From NCBI GenBank assembly GCA_947561715.1, contig OX387203.1, forward strand, positions 1 through 64,000: a stretch of 64,000 nt of DNA, in the 5' to 3' direction. The DNA is from Ascidia mentula. Taxonomy: Eukaryota; Chordata; Ascidiacea; Phlebobranchia; Ascidiidae. Shown here piece by piece: positions 1-10,378 of the stretch (its first letter is position 1; each line of letters opens with the position of its first letter). Under the pieces are notes generated by a model. That model did not search any database. It was not told the DNA's origin and saw only the letters and a program-made list of their open reading frames with translations. Position numbers and translations under genes: made by a program.

Positions 1-1484
1 CTAACCCTTAACCCTAACCCTAACCCTAACCCTAACCCTAACCCTAACCCTAACCCTAACCCTAACCCTAACCCCTAACCCCTAACCCTAACCCTAACCC
101 TAACCCTAACCCTAACCCTAACCCTAACCCTAACCCTAACCCTAACCCTAACCTCTAACCCTAACCCTAACCCTAACCCTAACCCTAACCCTAACCCTAA
201 CCCTAACCCTAACCCTAACCCTAACCCTAACCCTAACCCTAACCCTAACCCTAACCCTAACCCTAACCCTAACCCTAACCCTAACCCTAACCCTAACCCT
301 AACCCTAACCCTAACCCTAACCCTAACCCTAACCCTAACCCTAACCCTAACCCTAACCCTAACCCTAACCCTAACCCTAACCCTAACCCTAACCCTAACC
401 CTAACCCTAACCCTAACCCTAACCCTAACCCTAACCCTAACCCTAACCCTAACCCTAACCCTAACCCTAACCCTAACCCTAACCCTAACCCTAACCCTAA
501 CCCTAACCCTAACCCTAACCCTAACCCTAACCCTAACCCTAACCCTAACCCTAACCCTAACCCTAACCCTAACCCTAACCCTAACCCTAACCCTAACCCT
601 AACCCTAACCCTAACCCTAACCCTAACCCTAACCCTAACCCTAACCCTAACCCTAACCCTAACCCTAACCCTAACCCTAACCCTAACCCTAACCCTAACC
701 CTAACCCTAACCCTAACCCTAACCCTAACCCTAACCCTAACCCTAACCCTAACCCTAACCCTAACCCTAACCCTAACCCTAACCCTAACCCTAACCCTAA
801 CCCTAACCCTAACCCTAACCCTAACCCTAACCCTAACCCTAACCCTAACCCTAACCCTAACCCTAACCCTAACCCTAACCCTAACCCTAACCCTAACCCT
901 AACCCTAACCCTAACCCTAACCCTAACCCTAACCCTAACCCTAACCCTAACCCTAACCCTAACCCTAACCCTAACCCTAACCCTAACCCTAACCCTAACC
1001 CTAACCCTAACCCTAACCCTAACCCTAACCCTAACCCTAACCCTAACCCTAACCCTAACCCTAACCCTAACCCTAACCCTAACCCTAACCCTAACCCTAA
1101 CCCTAACCCTAACCCTAACCCTAACCCTAACCCTAACCCTAACCCTAACCCTAACCCTAACCCTAACCCTAACCCTAACCCTAACCCTAACCCTAACCCT
1201 AACCCTAACCCTAACCCTAACCCTAACCCTAACCCTAACCCTAACCCTAACCCTAACCCTAACCCTAACCCTAACCCTAACCCTAACCCTAACCCTAACC
1301 CTAACCCTAACCCTAACCCTAACCCTAACCCTAACCCTAACCCTAACCCTAACCCTAACCCTAACCCTAACCCTAACCCTAACCCTAACCCTAACCCTAA
1401 CCCTAACCCTAACCCTAACCCTAACCCTAACCCTAACCCTAACCCTAACCCTAACCCTAACCCTAACCCTAACCCTAACCCTAA
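1..1484. repeat. Telomeric (CCCTAA)n array, chromosome end
   Basis: Tandem CCCTAA (TTAGGG on the other strand), about 247 units. The C-rich strand reads 5' to 3' inward, as expected at a left chromosome end. Irregular units (CCCTTAA near 5-11, CCCCTAA near 70-88, CCTCTAA near 152-158) occur only in the outermost 160 bases; the rest is uniform. TTAGGG is the usual metazoan telomere repeat. Confidence 0.98.
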
Positions 1485-4375
1485 CCCTCTAACCCTCTAA
1501 CCCTCTAACCCTCTAACCCTCTAACCCTCTAACCCTCTAACCCTCTAACCCTCTAACCCTCTAACCCTCTAACCCTCTAACCCTCTAACCCTCTAACCCT
1601 CTAACCCTCTAACCCTCTAACCCTCTAACCCTCTAACCCTCTAACCCTCTAACCCTCTAACCCTCTAACCCTCTAACCCTCTAACCCTCTAACCCTCTAA
1701 CCCTCTAACCCTCTAACCCTCTAACCCTCTAACCCTCTAACCCTCTAACCCTCTAACCCTCTAACCCTCTAACCCTCTAACCCTCTAACCCTCTAACCCT
1801 CTAACCCTCTAACCCTCTAACCCTCTAACCCTCTAACCCTCTAACCCTCTAACCCTCTAACCCTCTAACCCTCTAACCCTCTAACCCTCTAACCCTCTAA
1901 CCCTCTAACCCTCTAACCCTCTAACCCTCTAACCCTCTAACCCTCTAACCCTCTAACCCTCTAACCCTCTAACCCTCTAACCCTCTAACCCTCTAACCCT
2001 CTAACCCTCTAACCCTCTAACCCTCTAACCCTCTAACCCTCTAACCCTCTAACCCTCTAACCCTCTAACCCTCTAACCCTCTAACCCTCTAACCCTCTAA
2101 CCCTCTAACCCTCTAACCCTCTAACCCTCTAACCCTCTAACCCTCTAACCCTCTAACCCTCTAACCCTCTAACCCTCTAACCCTCTAACCCTCTAACCCT
2201 CTAACCCTCTAACCCTCTAACCCTCTAACCCTCTAACCCTCTAACCCTCTAACCCTCTAACCCTCTAACCCTCTAACCCTCTAACCCTCTAACCCTCTAA
2301 CCCTCTAACCCTCTAACCCTCTAACCCTCTAACCCTCTAACCCTCTAACCCTCTAACCCTCTAACCCTCTAACCCTCTAACCCTCTAACCCTCTAACCCT
2401 CTAACCCTCTAACCCTCTAACCCTCTAACCCTCTAACCCTCTAACCCTCTAACCCTCTAACCCTCTAACCCTCTAACCCTCTAACCCTCTAACCCTCTAA
2501 CCCTCTAACCCTCTAACCCTCTAACCCTCTAACCCTCTAACCCTCTAACCCTCTAACCCTCTAACCCTCTAACCCTCTAACCCTCTAACCCTCTAACCCT
2601 CTAACCCTCTAACCCTCTAACCCTCTAACCCTCTAACCCTCTAACCCTCTAACCCTCTAACCCTCTAACCCTCTAACCCTCTAACCCTCTAACCCTCTAA
2701 CCCTCTAACCCTCTAACCCTCTAACCCTCTAACCCTCTAACCCTCTAACCCTCTAACCCTCTAACCCTCTAACCCTCTAACCCTCTAACCCTCTAACCCT
2801 CTAACCCTCTAACCCTCTAACCCTCTAACCCTCTAACCCTCTAACCCTCTAACCCTCTAACCCTCTAACCCTCTAACCCTCTAACCCTCTAACCCTCTAA
2901 CCCTCTAACCCTCTAACCCTCTAACCCTCTAACCCTCTAACCCTCTAACCCTCTAACCCTCTAACCCTCTAACCCTCTAACCCTCTAACCCTCTAACCCT
3001 CTAACCCTCTAACCCTCTAACCCTCTAACCCTCTAACCCTCTAACCCTCTAACCCTCTAACCCTCTAACCCTCTAACCCTCTAACCCTCTAACCCTCTAA
3101 CCCTCTAACCCTCTAACCCTCTAACCCTCTAACCCTCTAACCCTCTAACCCTCTAACCCTCTAACCCTCTAACCCTCTAACCCTCTAACCCTCTAACCCT
3201 CTAACCCTCTAACCCTCTAACCCTCTAACCCTCTAACCCTCTAACCCTCTAACCCTCTAACCCTCTAACCCTCTAACCCTCTAACCCTCTAACCCTCTAA
3301 CCCTCTAACCCTCTAACCCTCTAACCCTCTAACCCTCTAACCCTCTAACCCTCTAACCCTCTAACCCTCTAACCCTCTAACCCTCTAACCCTCTAACCCT
3401 CTAACCCTCTAACCCTCTAACCCTCTAACCCTCTAACCCTCTAACCCTCTAACCCTCTAACCCTCTAACCCTCTAACCCTCTAACCCTCTAACCCTCTAA
3501 CCCTCTAACCCTCTAACCCTCTAACCCTCTAACCCTCTAACCCTCTAACCCTCTAACCCTCTAACCCTCTAACCCTCTAACCCTCTAACCCTCTAACCCT
3601 CTAACCCTCTAACCCTCTAACCCTCTAACCCTCTAACCCTCTAACCCTCTAACCCTCTAACCCTCTAACCCTCTAACCCTCTAACCCTCTAACCCTCTAA
3701 CCCTCTAACCCTCTAACCCTCTAACCCTCTAACCCTCTAACCCTCTAACCCTCTAACCCTCTAACCCTCTAACCCTCTAACCCTCTAACCCTCTAACCCT
3801 CTAACCCTCTAACCCTCTAACCCTCTAACCCTCTAACCCTCTAACCCTCTAACCCTCTAACCCTCTAACCCTCTAACCCTCTAACCCTCTAACCCTCTAA
3901 CCCTCTAACCCTCTAACCCTCTAACCCTCTAACCCTCTAACCCTCTAACCCTCTAACCCTCTAACCCTCTAACCCTCTAACCCTCTAACCCTCTAACCCT
4001 CTAACCCTCTAACCCTCTAACCCTCTAACCCTCTAACCCTCTAACCCTCTAACCCTCTAACCCTCTAACCCTCTAACCCTCTAACCCTCTAACCCTCTAA
4101 CCCTCTAACCCTCTAACCCTCTAACCCTCTAACCCTCTAACCCTCTAACCCTCTAACCCTCTAACCCTCTAACCCTCTAACCCTCTAACCCTCTAACCCT
4201 CTAACCCTCTAACCCTCTAACCCTCTAACCCTCTAACCCTCTAACCCTCTAACCCTCTAACCCTCTAACCCTCTAACCCTCTAACCCTCTAACCCTCTAA
4301 CCCTCTAACCCTCTAACCCTCTAACCCTCTAACCCTCTAACCCTCTAACCCTCTAACCCTCTAACCCTCTAACCC
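1485..4375. repeat. Subtelomeric 8-bp satellite (CCCTCTAA)n, i.e. TTAGAGGG
   Basis: Begins abruptly at 1485. It runs for exactly 361 complete 8-bp units to 4372 plus a partial unit, with no visible substitution or indel, and stops abruptly before unique sequence at 4376. The unit is the telomere hexamer with an extra AG (TTAG-AG-GG). There is no mixing with the TTAGGG block. It looks like amplification of a single telomere variant repeat. Confidence 0.97.
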
Positions 4376-5051
4376 GCTGGAGCCAGGGTTCCAACCAATA
4401 AATGTCGTTCATGGTTTTCCCTTTTTTGCCACTACACTGAAACATCCCCCTTACTAGTGAACCTTTTCCAGTGCTTGCAAATTGTTGTTCTGAATTACTG
4501 GTATTGCATCCTAAAAGACATTACACTAAGAGCAAACTAACCTCAAATTGCAGTCACTAAACTTCAGCAGTAACAATTATCACTGAAATTTCAAAAATCA
4601 AAGTTCACCTCTCAAAACATTGCAATATTTCTCAAAATAAGTTATCAATTCAAAAACTTTGACCTGGCAGAAAAAGAACATGTTGTAGTTTTAGTTTACA
4701 AAATATTTCAGTCTGTACGATCATATGTACCAAATCTGGAAATAATACTTTTCATGAAAAACTTATTTCTTGGGCGCAAGACCTAAAAGATATGATTGTT
4801 CAACTAATCATACATTATCTGTTTTTGATAAATCAACAAATAAACAAGGAAAGACGCATTTTACAATCCAAAAAAAGTAAAACCTTTTGTTGTTTGGATA
4901 GAAGCAACGTATGTTTCTTTATCTGGAATGACGCGGCTCATTGAAGATGAAGCACACAAAAGGTTATGACGAATATTATAAGGTTTGTTGCAACAATTTC
5001 TTTTGCAACCAATCTACAGCGACCATGGTAAACTGCCAAAATCAACTAGCT
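4376..5051. other. Subtelomeric unique DNA, no gene seen
   Basis: AT-rich sequence between the satellite and the first transposable element. Only short open frames without recognisable protein similarity; no RNA gene or tandem repeat seen. Confidence 0.6.
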
Positions 5052-5059
5052 CTAAATAC

Positions 5060-5334
5060 TAGGGATTGCCGGATTTATTCGGCCGAAATTAAGGTTTTCA
5101 TAATTATTCTTTTTTATTCTTGAAACTTTTTTACTGCATGCAACGCTAATACACAAAGTTTAGTGTAGGTCATTTTTCAAACTGGGTGTTTTATTTGTTT
5201 ATTGTCACCGAAATGATTAAAATCAACATTAATGCAGCAGTCGAGTGTTTAAAGTGATGCACCGAAACAACATTATTTTTGCCGAATATTCGGTTTCAAC
5301 GGAATAAAAAAAATGCTTTTTCGGTGCATGGCTA
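5060..5334. mobile_element. Non-autonomous hAT-type element (MITE) with 8-bp TSD
   Basis: A 275-bp element flanked by a perfect 8-bp duplication, CTAAATAC at 5052-5059 and 5335-5342. Its ends are degenerate inverted repeats: TAGGGATTGCCGGAT on the left, and TAGCCATGCACCGAA on the right read from the other strand. Both resemble the TAGGGATGCACCGAA termini seen on many animal hAT elements. GCCGAA/TTCGGC motifs recur inside. There is no transposase frame, so it would need a transposase supplied elsewhere. An 8-bp duplication is the hAT hallmark. Confidence 0.85.
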
Positions 5335-5566
5335 CTAAATACCTTCTGGTATTAAACCTTTCAAGAAATCCCTAACAGTTACCACAAAGCAACATTGTAA
5401 AGAACAACATTTAATGGATTATGGACACGCAAGACAAGATTTTCATTTGATAAGAAAATGCAAAATCAACATTTGTTTAGCACCATTGCAAATTAAAAGT
5501 GGACAACATGTATGGTGACACAAACGCACAAGTCATGTACACAATGCTAAAGGAGGCAACAATACA

Positions 5567-6307
5567 TTAGGTTTCATTTGTCTTTTTCCATGTACATTCC
5601 TTGTTCTCCATCCATTCACTTGATCCATCGCCATAAACTTCCTTCTTCCAAATAGGAACAGTTGCTTTCAAAGTGTCGATACAATACTGAGAAGCAGCCA
5701 GCGCATCAACTCTGTGCGGGGATGATATTGCGATAACAATGCTTGCCTCTTTCACCGGAACAGTTCTGTTCAATATAAAAATTTACACATTTTTAGTCAA
5801 CTGCACAAATCTGTGACAAAAATCATAAAAAAAACAAAAAAACATTTGAGTGCAGAGAAGAACCCAGGTTGAAATATTTTACCCCAATCTGTGGTGAATG
5901 ACGATCCCTTTCACTTCACACCACTTCTCACGAATCTGGGAGCAGATTTTTTTTACTTCTTTTTCTGCCATTTCTTTGTAACATTCATAATCAAGTTGAA
6001 CAACTTCCCTTCCATTCATTGTATTTCTTGTGGTGCCTGAGAAACAAGTAATATGAAAATGATAAGTGAGCAATAAAAAAAGTCAACAATAATTTATTTT
6101 CAAACAAAATTAATTTGATGACAAATACAATTTTAATTACAACTATAATTACAATCATTTCAAAAAATATTAAGATAGTCAGACCTATTTTAACATTTTC
6201 TTACCAACAAAAACAGAAATAGCCCCACAAGATTCATCAGTTGCTATGTCAACACAGGATTGTACATTGATATTATCGGATGTAAATAAAATATCTGTAA
6301 CCTCCAT
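5567..6307 (-). CDS. MOCS2: MOCS2B, molybdopterin synthase catalytic subunit (MoaE family)
   Basis: The large subunit of molybdopterin synthase uses the thiocarboxylated small subunit to put sulfur into precursor Z (cPMP) in molybdenum cofactor synthesis. Three exons on the minus strand, 6307-6205, 6036-5883 and 5765-5567, splice in phase to 151 residues. Visible family blocks are CGAISVFVG(TTR) near residue 30, the KxxCxxIRxKW helix, HHRLG followed by TVPV, SPHR, and VPIWKKEVY near the C-terminus. This is the normal length for the family. The ATG at 6307 lies in the same exon as the end of MOCS2A, only 6 nt after its stop, so both subunits appear to share one mRNA. Human MOCS2 is also bicistronic, with overlapping frames. 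The second cistron probably depends on leaky scanning, reinitiation or alternative splicing. Confidence 0.93.
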
Positions 6308-6313
6308 TGTATC

Positions 6314-7301
6314 TTATCCACCACTTAAAGGGGGAATGACAGCAATTTCTGTGTTGCTTTGAAAGGTAACTGGAAAGTTTGCGGTGTGGTCGATATATTC
6401 CTCATTCACTGACAGCGTGAAACAACCTCCCAGTTCTGTGAGTCTGGAAACATGATATAATGCTCGTATGAAAAGTCTGTGTGCATTATACAACGCTCAT
6501 ATGATAAGTCTGGATGCATGAAACAAAGCTCATATGGTACGTCTGGATGCATGATACAACGCTCATGTGATAAGTCTGGATGCATGATACAAAGCTCATA
6601 TGATAATTGTGGATGCATGATACAACGCTCATATGATAAGTGTGGATGCATGATACAATGGTTATAGATATGTGGAAACAAATATCTTAAAAAGACTTAC
6701 TCAGCAATCGGTAAAAGTGGTTAAAATCGGTGTGTATACAGGCAGGATATTTTGTTTTACTAATGATTTTGTTGAAAGTTTGTTCAAACAAGGGATCGAA
6801 AATTTTGCATGTCATAGTGACAAATATTTTTGGGGGAGTCAACAATCAGATATCTATTTGTAAAATAACTTAAGGTTTTTGCATCCAACAAATACCAGTT
6901 GTTACATCATAATTATGTCACTGATAATCTCATGCACTTGTTATGTAATAAACATTATCAAACTTCTCTAGGTCAGGCTAACCTTGGAAAATCCTTGTAC
7001 AAAAGTTGCAGAAGTTTTTGTGTTGTAACTTCTGTGGGAATTTCAATAGTTGACTGACTTTTTCCAACAAGCTCTCGACTTTTTGCAAAGAAATAAATCG
7101 TTACCTGGAATAAAATGCCCTGTTTTCAATTTTTTTTACACAAATTAGAGACATATAGTAATTGGTCAGCAGTCATAGTAGCAACGTTCAAGTCCCAATA
7201 TTCTTTCTGTTAAACTTATCGTACATAAATTTCATTTACACGTTGTGAATTTTATTTTATTGTAAAATTTGTATATTTACCTTGATTAAATTGTTTTCCA
7301 T
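6314..7301 (-). CDS. MOCS2: MOCS2A, molybdopterin synthase small (sulfur carrier) subunit, MoaD family
   Basis: Ubiquitin-like sulfur carrier of molybdopterin synthase. Three minus-strand exons, 7301-7281 (MENNLIK), 7104-6983 and 6443-6314, give 90 residues. The frame opens with VTIYFFAKSRELVGK and ends EIAVIPPLSGG. The terminal Gly-Gly that is thiocarboxylated is followed directly by TAA at 6316-6314. The third exon runs straight on into MOCS2B. The intron between 6982 and 6444 contains a 33-bp minisatellite. Upstream, 53 nt before the ATG, is a pyrimidine-rich splice acceptor with no partner donor between this gene and METTL17. It suggests a trans-spliced or 5'UTR-spliced mRNA. Start choice rests on the family length and the intron phase after codon 7. 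Confidence 0.92.
6460..6660. repeat. 33-bp minisatellite in MOCS2A intron
   Basis: About six imperfect copies of a 33-bp unit built on CATATGATAAGTCTGGATG, lying inside the intron 6444-6982. The period is a multiple of three, so both strands show open frames across it. None looks like a real protein. Confidence 0.88.
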
Positions 7302-7431
7302 TCTTAAGGGAAAATTAAACTTTTAAAAAGCATTTTATCATGGTTAACTGCATTGCTGAAAAACAGAAAAAATACAACAAGCGTTAACCAAACAATTTCA
7401 GGTTAGAATTGCAAATCAACGAAGTCTGCAA
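7302..7431 (-). promoter_or_regulatory. METTL17-MOCS2 intercistronic spacer with unpaired splice acceptor
   Basis: On the minus strand a T-rich tract ends in CAG at 7358-7356, 74 nt after the METTL17 stop and about 54 nt before the MOCS2A ATG. A second candidate (CCCTTAAG) sits immediately before the ATG. No AATAAA is seen on the transcribed strand between the genes. Tunicates trans-splice a spliced leader onto many mRNAs and have operons with very short spacers. This arrangement fits that, but a distant 5'UTR donor is not excluded. Confidence 0.45.
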
Positions 7432-8769
7432 TTAATCGAAGTTCAAATATTCATCAGAAATTGGAAAACAGTCACCGGGCTTTAAAACTTTCGCCATGTT
7501 TCTTAAATTCTTTCCATGCTTTTCCTTTGTAATACCAAAATGTTTAATTTTTCCCTGTGAAGTGCAGAGATGACAATGGAAACATTTGTTTTGTTTTCTT
7601 GTTTCCTGGACAACTCTTGGCCATCTAAACATGTCTCCACTCATTTTATCAAACACAACATAGGAAAATTTCTCATTGTTATTACTAATGTTTCTGTATT
7701 TCCTTGCATAGTTTGGCAGAATATAAGATTGTGAGAAATTACAGCCTTTTGCTTCCTCCCACTTTGGGCAGATTTCTTCATGTGGGCACGGAGAAAACAC
7801 TTGAGTTCCACTTTTAAAATTTTTCCAAGTCCTTGACTTTTTTGGATCAACCCCTTCTAGACCATTAAGAAATAAGTTGCGAGCCTCTTGAATGATGTAG
7901 TAGCCATAAAAATTTCCATGCTCCACTATCACCAAGAACCTGTTGGTTTTTGTCCACAAAAGTTTAAGGATATTAATTCTGTCTTTCTCTGAAGGCAGTT
8001 CACTAAGGGCATAAGAGGATATGACAACATCATAGCTGGTTTGAAATGATATAGGTAAATATTGTCGAATAAATATGCTTGGAAGGTGTTGGTTGGGGTT
8101 TCCACCAGTGAAAATAAATAATGCCAACTTGTTCATGTAAGTGGATTGATCAACACAGACATATTGCTTGATATGTTCAGCCCACAATTTATTTGCTGCC
8201 CAAACTGATGTCCCTGAACCAGATCCAAAGTCAAGCATAGATTGAGGAACAAAATCTTCATTTCTTCTGCTAATTTCTGTTAATATCCTTAGAATTGCAG
8301 CATAAACAGCTGGGGTCCTTCCTATAAGATGAGCTGCCGTATTGTATTCATCATAAACCATTTGCTTCCAAACATAAGACGCACTCTTAACTTTCTTCTC
8401 CTGGCTTGAAGCAAACTCTTCACCTAGAAACTTTTTCACCTGGGATTTTTCAAACCAACTTTGGGAAGGGACTTTTGCAAATTTGTCATTAGAGACACAA
8501 ACGCGACGAGACAGTAAAAAATCTGAGAGTTTTTCATGAACAGTTTTCAATATAACTTTATCCTTATCTTGTAGAAACAACTTAGCTGATTCATCAAATC
8601 GACCCGGCAGTTCCACTGAGGGTAAATTGCATTTCCCCAATTTGTAATTCCACATATCCTGTTCTGGTGGATTATCCAACGAATCATTGTCCAAGGTATT
8701 CACTGGGTAACTACTATGAAAACATACTCTGTTTCTACTTTGTTTAAATAAACTTGTTAAACACAACAT
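7432..8769 (-). CDS. METTL17: METTL17 (Rsm22 family), mitochondrial small-ribosomal-subunit assembly factor
   Basis: Single-exon frame of 445 residues, close to the family length. The N-terminus (MLCLTSLFKQSRNRVCFHSS) is basic and hydrophobic with no acidic residues, as in a mitochondrial presequence. The Rossmann SAM-binding motif LDFGSGSGTSVWAA is at about 179-192. The C-terminal half has SPCPHEEICPKW with Cys328 and Cys334, then Cys343, and a CFHCHLC cluster at 396-402. These are the cysteines expected to hold the 4Fe-4S cluster of this family. Family knowledge: METTL17/Rsm22 binds the mitoribosomal small subunit and is needed for mitochondrial translation. Methyltransferase activity is doubtful. 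Neighbours USP30 and MOCS2 lie on the same strand. The vertebrate gene has many introns, so this copy has lost them or is a retroposed replacement. Confidence 0.93.
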   Translation of the reverse strand: MLCLTSLFKQSRNRVCFHSSYPVNTLDNDSLDNPPEQDMWNYKLGKCNLPSVELPGRFDESAKLFLQDKDKVILKTVHEKLSDFLLSRRVCVSNDKFAKVPSQSWFEKSQVKKFLGEEFASSQEKKVKSASYVWKQMVYDEYNTAAHLIGRTPAVYAAILRILTEISRRNEDFVPQSMLDFGSGSGTSVWAANKLWAEHIKQYVCVDQSTYMNKLALFIFTGGNPNQHLPSIFIRQYLPISFQTSYDVVISSYALSELPSEKDRINILKLLWTKTNRFLVIVEHGNFYGYYIIQEARNLFLNGLEGVDPKKSRTWKNFKSGTQVFSPCPHEEICPKWEEAKGCNFSQSYILPNYARKYRNISNNNEKFSYVVFDKMSGDMFRWPRVVQETRKQNKCFHCHLCTSQGKIKHFGITKEKHGKNLRNMAKVLKPGDCFPISDEYLNFD

Positions 8770-9124
8770 AGGTAAGCAGAAATATATGAAACCTGCAAAA
8801 CATTACATTGAAATTCACAATCAGTTATGCCAGGAAATTTGATGAATGATAAGAATGGAGAAAATTCTACCTTCGAAGAAAAGACAATTCTTTTGTGAGA
8901 TAAAGCTTCCCGGAAGATGCTTTAATAATAAACATTAGATTCTGAAACAGCATTCTCAGATAGGCATACACTTATTTTTCAGAAAACATTCTTTTCAATT
9001 TAAGCATGAACAAAGTAATTCAAACTGCATAAATTATCAACAGAAAAGTAAATATTTCCAAAAACTATTCCCATTGTTTGTCAACAATACATCATTGAGG
9101 TCAGAACAAAACACAACTTTTAAA
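8770..9124. other. USP30-METTL17 spacer
   Basis: 355 bp of AT-rich DNA between two minus-strand genes. A weak acceptor (TTTTGCAG) lies about 25 nt upstream of the METTL17 ATG. No gene is seen. Confidence 0.5.
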
Positions 9125-10378
9125 TCAATTTGTTTTAATCCTTTCATAAAATAACATATAAGCAGAGCAGGAAAGGACTTCTTTTAAATTTACTCTTTTA
9201 ACAAATGTATCTGAAGTGTAAAACCATTTGTAAATTAAATCACCAGTCTGATTTTTACAAGGGAATCTTTTGTATGCAATGTAATGTCCATTAAAACCCC
9301 ATGAACCAATATGAACAATTACGCCAGTAAGCAAATACGAACAATTGCTTGAAGCACTTCTTTTATTTCGTTGGTGTTTTTTTGCGTACTTGCATAGATC
9401 AAGGATGGAAGGAAATTCAACGAACTGATTCTGTTTTATTGGCATTCCATGTTTCCAAACCAACCTTTGCAAATGAATGCAAAGAGATTGGGGGAGTTTT
9501 GTAATAAAGCTTTCCCTCCTGAAGGAGCATTTAACATTTAGGTTTGTTTTGTTTTCTTCTTCTCTTGCAAATCTTATCTTTGTATGAAGTTTTGGAAAGT
9601 TAAAATTTAAATCTTGGATAAAATTTTCTGTCATCAATATTGTCTGCATGTTTGAAGAAGTGTGATTGTTGTAACATTCATTAAAAAGTTTGTTAGAACA
9701 GCTTGGGCAATTCACATTAGAGACTTGCTCTTCTCCAATCAACATCCCCAAACAATCATGTAGTGTCACATTGTTAAATTGCCATGGTAACAAAGAGGGA
9801 ATTGGGACACTTAGACAATCAAAACCTTCGTGTGTCAAAGGGTTTGAATGTCCACAAGATGTGCATTGCAGTTTGACTGTCATCCAACCACGGTATGAAA
9901 CCCTCTTAGGTTGCTTCCTGCAACAATACGATTCCAGCACAAAATTAAATAGAGTGGATTCATATTGAAATTTAAGTTCTTCGTCTAAGGTGGTTAGTAA
10001 TGCATTAAAGAACTCATGGGCATCATGCTCTTCATTTGGAATATGCCAACCTCTGGCAACTAGTTCAAGTAGGAGATCTGATGGATCGTAATATTCATCA
10101 TCACTTGGAGTACACAACTTCATCAGCAGTTCGCGCAAGGAAACAACAAGCATGTTATCATCATTTGCCTCAATAGATTTCAAGCATTGTCTAAATGTTG
10201 TTTGGCTTGCAAGACATTGTAACACAGAATTCATAAAGCAAGTATTGCCCGCATTTAGCAGGCCTGGAACACACTGAGGTGTCTTGACAAAAAATCCTTT
10301 TAACCATTTCCGCAAAATAAATCCTACGGCAGTCACAGATACTGATGCTACCAATACTACCCTAACACTACATCTCAT
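9125..10378 (-). CDS. USP30: USP30, mitochondrial outer-membrane deubiquitinase
   Basis: Single-exon frame of 417 residues, a little shorter than the human protein. Residues 6-22 form one hydrophobic anchor followed by basic residues, as in USP30, which is anchored in the outer mitochondrial membrane and opposes PINK1/Parkin ubiquitination. The USP Cys box GLLNAGNTCFMNSVLQCL puts the nucleophile at Cys47, and the His box NGHYIAYKR at His365. The third catalytic residue is Ser389 in WFYTSD, the unusual Cys-His-Ser triad of USP30, where most USPs use Asp or Asn. Two CxxC pairs (CTSCG and CPSC) would form the zinc finger. Human USP30 has many introns and this gene has none. Confidence 0.95.
   Translation of the reverse strand: MRCSVRVVLVASVSVTAVGFILRKWLKGFFVKTPQCVPGLLNAGNTCFMNSVLQCLASQTTFRQCLKSIEANDDNMLVVSLRELLMKLCTPSDDEYYDPSDLLLELVARGWHIPNEEHDAHEFFNALLTTLDEELKFQYESTLFNFVLESYCCRKQPKRVSYRGWMTVKLQCTSCGHSNPLTHEGFDCLSVPIPSLLPWQFNNVTLHDCLGMLIGEEQVSNVNCPSCSNKLFNECYNNHTSSNMQTILMTENFIQDLNFNFPKLHTKIRFAREEENKTNLNVKCSFRRESFITKLPQSLCIHLQRLVWKHGMPIKQNQFVEFPSILDLCKYAKKHQRNKRSASSNCSYLLTGVIVHIGSWGFNGHYIAYKRFPCKNQTGDLIYKWFYTSDTFVKRVNLKEVLSCSAYMLFYERIKTN

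Noticed and set aside
1..4375. Regular short repeats as a possible CRISPR array
   Set aside because: No spacers; these are continuous telomere-type tandem repeats in a eukaryotic genome.
6406..6681. Frames on both strands across the MOCS2A intron (CIMHPDLSYER repeats)
   Set aside because: Product of the 33-bp minisatellite; it also ignores the MOCS2A splice acceptor.
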